From positions 1-11,776 of the forward strand of contig CAJUAH010000056.1 in assembly GCA_910584375.1 (NCBI GenBank): a stretch of 11,776 bases of DNA, written 5' to 3'. Source of the DNA: an uncultured Acetatifactor sp. Its GTDB lineage: Bacteria > Bacillota > Clostridia > Lachnospirales > Lachnospiraceae. The position numbers and the translations under genes were made by a program. Position 1 is the first letter of the stretch. Every line of letters starts with the position of its first letter. Shown in pieces: positions 7,528 to 11,776 of this stretch. The notes under the pieces were generated by a model that was given only the letters and a program-made list of their open reading frames with translations, was not told the origin of the DNA and did no database searches.

Positions 7528-8933
7528 TTTACACCCTCTCGTGTATCCTCCAGCACAATCCCTCTCTCCAGCAGTTCCGCCCGAATAGCGTCCGCTCTGG
7601 CAAAATCTTTCGCTTTCTTGGCGTCCCTGCGCTCCTCAATCCGGGACAGAATATACCGTTCCAGTTCCTCGTCAACCTGCGCGTCGGCAGTTCTGGCCTG
7701 ATAAGCCGTCGTCAGATTCAGGGACAGCACCCGGTCAAAATCCTCCGCCAGCGCGTATTTTGTGGCGTCGGACATATCTTCCTTGAGCATGTCATACAGA
7801 ACCGTCAATGCCATAGAGGAGTTCAGGTCGTCGCAAAGCGCATCCTCAAAACGCTTTTTGTATGCGTCAAACTTTTCTCCTTCCACCTGGCCTTCCCGTT
7901 TCAGGGCCCCGACACGTTTCACCAATTTCTCGTAAGCCGCCGTCATATTGTCCAGAACCTCATAGGAGAACTCCAGCGGTTTGCGGTAATGGGACTGCAG
8001 GCAGAACATCCGGTACACCACCGGGTCATAGCCTTTGCTCTCCAGCAGGGACACTGTCAGGAACTCTCCCCGGGACTTGCTCATTTTGCCGGACTTATCC
8101 ACCAGGTGATGTATGTGGAACCAATAATTGCACCACTTATGCCCCAGATAGGACTCGCTCTGGGCAATCTCATTGGTGTGATGGGGGAAAATATTGTCCA
8201 CGCCTCCGCAGTGAATATCCATGTATTCACCCAGATGTTTCATGCTGATGCAGGAACACTCGATATGCCAGCCCGGATATCCCAGTCCCCACGGGCTCTC
8301 CCATTTCAGCTCCTGGGCGTCAAATTTGGATTTGGTGAACCACAGCACAAAATCACTCTTATTGCGTTTGTTCGCGTCAGCGTCCACATCTTCCCTGACA
8401 CCCACCAACAGCTCCTGTTCGCTCTGGTTGGAAAGCACATAATAATCTTCCAGCCTGGAAGTGTCAAAATAGATGTTGCCGCCCTGCTCGTAAGCATAGC
8501 CTTTCTCCAGCAGTGTCTGCACCATATGGATAAACTCCGGTATGCAATTGGTGGCAGGCTCCACCACATCGGGGGTCTTGATATTCAGTTTTGCACAGTC
8601 GCTGAAGAAAGCATCGGTATAGAACTTAGCGATCTCCATCACCGTTTTGTGTTCCCTTTTCGCCCCCTTGAGCATTTTGTCCTCGCCGGTGTCCGCATCG
8701 CTGGACAGGTGTCCCACGTCTGTGATGTTCATGACTCTCTTGACGTCATACCCGATATAGCGCAGGGTTTTCTCCAGCAGATCCTCCGCGATATAGCTGC
8801 GCAGATTGCCGATGTGGGCATAATGGTACACCGTCGGCCCACAGGTATACATCGCCACCTTTCCGTCCTCATTGGGGATAAAGGTTTCGACTTTTCTGGT
8901 CAATGTGTTGTAAAAACGAAGTCTGTTCTCCAT
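7512..8933 (-). CDS. cysS: Cysteine--tRNA ligase (CysRS)
   Basis: This encodes 473 residues, full length for class I CysRS. It activates cysteine with ATP and charges tRNA-Cys. The Rossmann fold opens with Y-T-C-G-P-T-V-Y (29-36; zinc ligand Cys31) and the HIGH-box variant H-I-G-N (40-43), the form also seen in B. subtilis. G-W-H-I-E-C-S (221-227; Cys226) and F-P-H-H-T-N-E (249-255) supply the remaining zinc site. K-M-S-K-S is at 283-287 but is followed by R-G-E-F rather than the common L-G-N-F. The C-terminal helical anticodon-binding region includes the A-K-K-A-K-D-F-A-R-A-D-A-I-R segment. The start at 8933 has AAAGGA with 8-nt spacing. It lies 74 nt after cysE and overlaps mrnC by 16 nt. 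Confidence 0.97.
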   Translation of the reverse strand: MENRLRFYNTLTRKVETFIPNEDGKVAMYTCGPTVYHYAHIGNLRSYIAEDLLEKTLRYIGYDVKRVMNITDVGHLSSDADTGEDKMLKGAKREHKTVMEIAKFYTDAFFSDCAKLNIKTPDVVEPATNCIPEFIHMVQTLLEKGYAYEQGGNIYFDTSRLEDYYVLSNQSEQELLVGVREDVDADANKRNKSDFVLWFTKSKFDAQELKWESPWGLGYPGWHIECSCISMKHLGEYMDIHCGGVDNIFPHHTNEIAQSESYLGHKWCNYWFHIHHLVDKSGKMSKSRGEFLTVSLLESKGYDPVVYRMFCLQSHYRKPLEFSYEVLDNMTAAYEKLVKRVGALKREGQVEGEKFDAYKKRFEDALCDDLNSSMALTVLYDMLKEDMSDATKYALAEDFDRVLSLNLTTAYQARTADAQVDEELERYILSRIEERRDAKKAKDFARADAIRAELLERGIVLEDTREGVKWKKV

Positions 8934-9007
8934 ATGTCATGTCCTTTCCTGGCTTATCCTGTCAAGCGCCTGTCTGTTGTTCCCATGCCGCATGTCCGGT
9001 ACCTTGT

Positions 9008-9724
9008 CTATATACCCTGTCCTCTGAACGAAACGGTTGTATCCTCGGGTTTTCCCTTTTTTTCCTGTCCCCGCAGACGGTTTACCTCGCGCTCCAGGGC
9101 CAGTAAACGGTTGGTCAGTTCGGTATTGGCCTTCATCAGCCCCGTGATATCCTCCCGCACCGGGTCAGGCAAAGCCTGGTTCAGATCTTCCCTGGGCAGA
9201 GCCCGGTCGTTGCGCTTGACCACACGTCCCGGCACGCCCACTACAGTGGAACCCGGAGGCACTTCGGAGAGTACCACGCTCCCCGCCCCGATCTTGGAGT
9301 TGGCCCCAATGGTAAAGGAACCCAGGACTTTTGCCCCTGCGCTGATCATCACGTTGTCCTCCACCGTGGGATGGCGCTTGCCGTGTTCCTTGCCGGTTCC
9401 TCCCAGCGTCACTCCCTGATAAATCGTCACATTGTCCCCAATGACCGCCGTCTCTCCGATGATCACGCCGTTGCCATGATCGATAAAGAGGCCCTTGCCA
9501 ATGCGGGCGCCGGGATGAATCTCGATGCCCGTCTTTCGTACCCCCCTCTGGGAAATATACCGGGCGAGAAAAAAGTGTCCCTTCGTGTACAGCTTATGCG
9601 CAATACGGTAGTGCATCATAACTTTAAAACTGGGGTATAAGAACACCTCCATGGAGGAATGAATCGCCGGATCGCGTTCTTTGATGATCTGAATTTCCTC
9701 CCGGATATTCCGAATCACTCCCAT
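9008..9724 (-). CDS. cysE: Serine O-acetyltransferase
   Basis: This encodes 238 residues. It makes O-acetylserine from serine and acetyl-CoA, the committed step of cysteine synthesis. A short helical N-terminal domain (1-62) leads to a left-handed beta-helix of hexapeptide repeats (about 66-165). The catalytic residues are visible: Asp82-His83 in I-D-H-G-N-G-V-I-I-G-E-T-A and His118 in G-K-R-H-P-T. The G-V-T-L-G-G-T-G stretch (104-111) binds the acyl donor. The C-terminus continues past the beta-helix with a charged, probably coiled-coil segment (about 190-220) and an 18-residue polar tail. The frame is open to 9805, but that start lies inside a leader hairpin. The ATG at 9724 has GGAG 8 nt upstream and begins the normal family N-terminus, so I use it. 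It precedes cysS, as in B. subtilis, but gltX is absent. Confidence 0.95.
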   Translation of the reverse strand: MGVIRNIREEIQIIKERDPAIHSSMEVFLYPSFKVMMHYRIAHKLYTKGHFFLARYISQRGVRKTGIEIHPGARIGKGLFIDHGNGVIIGETAVIGDNVTIYQGVTLGGTGKEHGKRHPTVEDNVMISAGAKVLGSFTIGANSKIGAGSVVLSEVPPGSTVVGVPGRVVKRNDRALPREDLNQALPDPVREDITGLMKANTELTNRLLALEREVNRLRGQEKKGKPEDTTVSFRGQGI

Positions 9725-9741
9725 CTCTCCAACTCCTATCT

Positions 9742-9757
9742 GCCCGCCGGAGCGGGC
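9742..9757 (-). promoter_or_regulatory. Short GC-rich hairpin in the cysE leader
   Basis: The minus strand reads GCCCGC-TCCG-GCGGGC, a 6-bp all-GC stem with a stable tetraloop. It ends 17 nt before the cysE ATG and just upstream of the GGAG ribosome site. It could influence access to that site or only be a stabilising structure; the sequence alone does not tell. Confidence 0.4.
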
Positions 9758-9784
9758 GATGCTGTCAGGCTGTCTCACTTTCCA

Positions 9785-9827
9785 TATAAAAGCGGATAAA
9801 CTCATCCGTTGAGACGAATTTATCCGC
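9785..9827 (-). terminator. Terminator-like hairpin in the ispF-cysE gap, possible cysE attenuator
   Basis: The minus strand has a 15-bp stem (9813-9827 with 9792-9806, two G-T pairs) and a 6-nt loop, followed by TTTTATAT. The T-run is short, so termination may be partial. It lies 77 nt beyond the ispF stop and can end ispF transcripts. It also lies about 20 nt downstream of the predicted start of the cysE promoter (9853-9881), so transcripts from there must pass through it to reach cysE. Confidence 0.7.
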
Positions 9828-9852
9828 CTGTCGCCTTTTCTTTCTACTATTC

Positions 9853-9881
9853 AGCATATGCAAAAAGGCAGGATTTGTCAA
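9853..9881 (-). promoter_or_regulatory. cysE: Sigma-A promoter for cysE
   Basis: The minus strand has a perfect TTGACA (9876-9881), a 17-nt spacer and TATGCT (9853-9858, 4 of 6 consensus). The start of transcription would be near 9846, giving a leader of about 120 nt before the cysE ATG. That leader carries the two hairpins listed separately. It probably drives cysE-cysS-mrnC-rlmB-sigH, since I see no terminator until 5583. Confidence 0.75.
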
Positions 9882-9903
9882 CTGTTTTTTATCGCCTGTT
9901 TTC

Positions 9904-10443
9904 CTACGCCTTTGGGCATCCGCCGCATCCCCGACATCTTGCGTAGGTCTCGTCCTCCAGGGCCAGATTGAGCGGGCTGGTCAACATGCAGATCGCCTGA
10001 GAGGAAATCCCTTCACCGCTGCCGGTAAAGCCCAGTCCCTCCTCTGTCGTTGCCTTCACATTGATCTGCTCCCCGGAAATCCCCAGAGCCGCCGCTATAT
10101 TATCTTCCATGCGCTCAATATAAGGCCGCATCTTAGGAGCCTGCGCAATGATCGTGGCGTCGATATTCTCGATCAGAAAACATTTCTCCTCCAACAGCTC
10201 CCCTACTTTTTTCAAAAGTTCCAGAGAGGAGATCCCCTTGTACGCCGGGTCCGTGTCCGGAAAATGCTTACCGATGTCCCCCAGAGCCGCCGCGCCCAGC
10301 AGTGCATCCATTATGGCATGCAGCAGCACATCCGCGTCAGAATGTCCCAACAGTCCTTTCTCATACGGTATGTTTACACCGCCCAAGATTAATTCTCTGC
10401 CCTCTGTCAGGCGGTGTACATCATATCCCATCCCAATTCTCAT
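9904..10443 (-). CDS. ispF: 2-C-methyl-D-erythritol 2,4-cyclodiphosphate synthase
   Basis: This encodes 179 residues, about 20 more than the usual 157-160. It acts in the MEP pathway to isoprenoid precursors, cyclising the CDP-ME 2-phosphate intermediate with loss of CMP. Numbering matches E. coli IspF closely: metal ligands Asp8, His10 and His42; His34-Ser35; Asp38; Asp56; and the T-T-E-E motif at 132-135. The core ends near residue 156. The extra tail, ending A-R-C-R-G-C-G-G-C-P-K-A, carries a C-x-x-C-x-x-C cluster (170, 173, 176) that the core family lacks. The ATG at 10443 has AAGGAG 10 nt upstream. The usual partner ispD is not in the window. Upstream is a terminator at 10504-10537, so ispF must have its own promoter in the 60-nt gap, which I could not identify with confidence. 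Confidence 0.95.
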   Translation of the reverse strand: MRIGMGYDVHRLTEGRELILGGVNIPYEKGLLGHSDADVLLHAIMDALLGAAALGDIGKHFPDTDPAYKGISSLELLKKVGELLEEKCFLIENIDATIIAQAPKMRPYIERMEDNIAAALGISGEQINVKATTEEGLGFTGSGEGISSQAICMLTSPLNLALEDETYARCRGCGGCPKA

Positions 10444-10503
10444 AACTTCACAGCTCCTTCTCCGCCTGTAACCAGACTGTATTCCTCTCCTGTTTGTCTA
10501 TAT

Positions 10504-10537
10504 AAAAACTGGAGATACCTTTAGTATCCCCAGCTTT
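10504..10537 (-). terminator. Intrinsic terminator after the CAP-domain gene
   Basis: The minus strand has CTGGGGATAC (10524-10533), a 5-nt loop, then GTATCTCCAG (10509-10518) with one G-T pair, followed by five T residues (10504-10508). Flanking A and T residues lengthen the stem. It lies 26-55 nt after the CAP gene stop and separates the surface-protein operon from ispF. Confidence 0.9.
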
Positions 10538-10563
10538 TCATTAAGAATAAGAATCTACATCCC

Positions 10564-11133
10564 TTAATATCCGAATTCCTGCGCATAATACAGCGTACCG
10601 CCGGACTCATATACCGCGATGCTGCAGGTAGACAGTTCGCCGTCCAGAATGTTCGCCGCATGGGTGGGAGAATTCATCCATGCCGTCACCAGGCTGTTGG
10701 CATCGGCATATCCCTTCGCCAGATTCTCCGCCCACATCAAATCGCTGTTTACGGTATAGAAGAGCGTATTGTCCGGTCTGGTATGGGAAAAGCTGCTTAC
10801 AATCTCTGTGGCGCGAATCTGCGCACACAGCTCCAGATTGCCGTCCCATGTGAACGCCGTAAGACCTCTGGCGGCTCTCTCCGCGTTAATCTGATCAAAA
10901 GCGGATACCGCAATCAGACGGAGTTCATCGGCTCTTAACTGTTCTGCTTCCGTCATACCCGCCGCTCTCACAGATCCTGCAAGAGCAATGGCCTCATCGT
11001 CGATATAAGTAACTCCTTCGCGGGAAGATACCTCGCGGGTTGCTGCAGACATCTCCGGTTTCTGCGCTCCACACGCCATCATGCCGGTAGCCATGGCCGC
11101 TGTCAAAGCAACTGCCAATAATTTCTTTTTCAT
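10564..11133 (-). CDS. CAP (SCP/PR-1) domain lipoprotein, extracellular
   Basis: This encodes 189 residues. A signal peptide (K-K-K then a hydrophobic core) ends in T-G-M-M-A-C, a loose lipobox with Cys21, so the mature protein is probably membrane-anchored outside the cell. After a variable linker (22-72), the CAP domain runs from about 73 to 189. Signatures are I-N-A-E-R-A-A-R-G-L (82-91), F-S-H-T-R-P (115-120), W-A-E-N-L-A-K-G-Y (134-142) and W-M-N-S-P-T-H-A-A-N-I-L (152-163). The conserved cavity residues His117, Glu136 and His158 are all present. Bacterial CAP proteins have no settled single function. The ATG at 11133 has AAGGAG with 8-nt spacing; the GTG at 11142 is too close to that site. 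It lies 22 nt after a wall-anchored protein gene, so they share an operon. Confidence 0.9.
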   Translation of the reverse strand: MKKKLLAVALTAAMATGMMACGAQKPEMSAATREVSSREGVTYIDDEAIALAGSVRAAGMTEAEQLRADELRLIAVSAFDQINAERAARGLTAFTWDGNLELCAQIRATEIVSSFSHTRPDNTLFYTVNSDLMWAENLAKGYADANSLVTAWMNSPTHAANILDGELSTCSIAVYESGGTLYYAQEFGY

Positions 11134-11155
11134 CAGTCTCACTCCTTACCGAAAA

Positions 11156-11776
11156 TTATTTCTTGACTCCTTTTAATATCCATGCCGCCAGTGCAGAGAG
11201 GGACGCCAGGAACATCATCATCCATGCGTCGGACTCGTCACCGGTCTGGGGACGTCTTCTCGCTCCCAGAACCATGGCGTCGGACAGAGGAATCTCGTCA
11301 TCATCGATCCTTACTGTTCTTCTTCTCCGAAGGCCGTTTACCGTAGGGGTTACCGGCGGTGTTTCCGGCGGCACGTCAGGCGTATCCAGCTCCGGGGTCG
11401 GGACATCCGGTATTACCGGAGGATCGGTCACCTGAGGAGGCGGCGTTACCTGCGGCGGTTCTGTCGTCTGCGGCGGCTCCGTTACCGACGGAGGAGGTGT
11501 CGGAGTAGGCTCCGACGGTACCTCGGGTGTAGGTGTAGGATCTAAGGGGCCGGGTGTAGGCTCCGGTGTCGTCCCAGGATCAGGTGTTGCCGTAGGCTCA
11601 GGCGTCGTCCCAGGGCCGGGTGTTGCCGTAGGCTCAGGCGTCGTCCCAGGGCCGGGCGTTGCTGTAGGCTCAGGCGTCGTCCCAGGGCCGGGTGTTGCCG
11701 TTGGCTCAGGCGTCGTCCCAGGGCCGGGTGTTGCCGTTGGCTCAGGCGTCGTCCCGGGGCCGGGCGTTGCCGTAGG
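11156..11776 (-). CDS. Cell-wall-anchored (sortase-type) surface protein, C-terminal part only
   Basis: The reading frame enters from the window edge with no start; 206 residues are visible. The first part is a Pro/Thr/Gly/Glu stalk of 12-residue units P-G-P-G-T-T-P-E-P-T-A-T, followed by a less regular proline-rich stretch (V-T-E-P-P-Q-T-T-E-P-P-Q and similar). Then comes a linker with R-R-R-R and I-D-D-D-E-I-P-L, which resembles linkers that precede sorting signals in clostridial surface proteins. The end is a sorting signal: R-P-Q-T-G-D (11237-11254), a hydrophobic segment (M-M-M-F-L-A-S-L-S-A-L-A-A-W-I-L) and the basic tail K-G-V-K-K. The motif is xPQTG rather than strict LPxTG. The stalk probably carries an N-terminal adhesive or enzymatic domain away from the wall; that part is outside the window and cannot be named. 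Confidence 0.85.
   Translation of the reverse strand, partial: PTATPGPGTTPEPTATPGPGTTPEPTATPGPGTTPEPTATPGPGTTPEPTATPGPGTTPEPTATPDPGTTPEPTPGPLDPTPTPEVPSEPTPTPPPSVTEPPQTTEPPQVTPPPQVTDPPVIPDVPTPELDTPDVPPETPPVTPTVNGLRRRRTVRIDDDEIPLSDAMVLGARRRPQTGDESDAWMMMFLASLSALAAWILKGVKK
11563..11776 (-). repeat. 36-bp in-frame tandem repeats encoding a 12-residue stalk unit
   Basis: Units begin at 11563 (degenerate), 11599, 11635, 11671, 11707 and 11743 (cut by the window edge after 34 nt). The five later units are nearly identical at DNA level and encode the same 12 residues; the unit at 11563 differs by an Asp-for-Gly change. The array continues beyond the window, so the copy number is unknown. Less regular proline-rich sequence flanks it at 11432-11562. 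Confidence 0.95.

Noticed and set aside
7455..9419. A 654-codon open frame on the plus strand across cysS and the end of cysE.
   Set aside because: It is antisense to conserved genes, has no domain and no plausible ribosome site, and has the same composition cause as the frame opposite the pump.
9725..9805. A longer cysE starting at 9805 (27 extra residues).
   Set aside because: The start codon lies within the 15-bp leader hairpin, without a ribosome site. The extra residues do not match the family N-terminus, while the ATG at 9724 has GGAG at a good distance.
9725..9903. A T-box riboswitch controlling cysE, as in B. subtilis.
   Set aside because: The conserved AGGGTGGNACCGCG box and the specifier-loop region are absent, and only about 20 nt separate the predicted start from the hairpin, too little for a T-box.
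11563..11776. The 36-bp repeats as a CRISPR array.
   Set aside because: The units abut directly with no spacers, stay in one reading frame and encode a proline-rich stalk.

Overview
The window reads as chromosomal DNA from a Gram-positive anaerobe of the class Clostridia, most likely the Lachnospiraceae. This is an inference from three things: a SigH-type sporulation sigma factor, the gene order ispF-cysE-cysS-mrnC-rlmB-sigH (close to the Bacillus subtilis ispD-ispF-gltX-cysE-cysS-mrnC-yacO-yacP-sigH order), and a wall-anchored protein with a clostridial-style PxTGD sorting signal. Every gene I can support lies on the minus strand, so transcription runs from high to low coordinates. I see no insertion sequence, integrase, phage gene or CRISPR array, and no gene-free stretch longer than 300 bases.

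From right to left: (1) 11776-10564 holds the C-terminal part of a cell-wall-anchored protein, with a proline/threonine-rich stalk built of 36-bp tandem repeats that run off the window edge. A CAP-domain lipoprotein gene follows 22 nt later, then a strong terminator. (2) 10443-5566 is the conserved housekeeping block: ispF (isoprenoid synthesis), a leader with its own promoter and a terminator-like hairpin, then cysE (cysteine synthesis), cysS (cysteinyl-tRNA synthetase), mrnC (23S rRNA maturation), rlmB/trmH-type 2'-O-methyltransferase, and sigH. The terminator after sigH is partly built from the last sigH codons. (3) 5521-630 is a drug-efflux type operon: a textbook sigma-A promoter, a candidate operator palindrome just downstream of it, a 1371-residue RND transporter with a roughly 310-residue coiled-coil insertion, and a TetR regulator 4 nt after the pump. 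(4) 633-57 holds a small 98-residue protein with its own promoter, then tRNA-Thr(GGT) with its own promoter and a 13-bp-stem terminator.

The logic of the parts is mostly clear. cysE and cysS link cysteine supply to its charging onto tRNA, and mrnC and rlmB act on 23S rRNA. TetR probably controls its own pump operon through the palindrome at the promoter. The points most worth following are the RND pump whose own coiled-coil hairpin may do the work of a missing adaptor protein, the short hairpin leader of cysE where B. subtilis has a T-box, the CxxCxxC tail on IspF, and the wall-protein repeat array whose copies differ only at synonymous sites. I did not find a clearly new multi-gene system.
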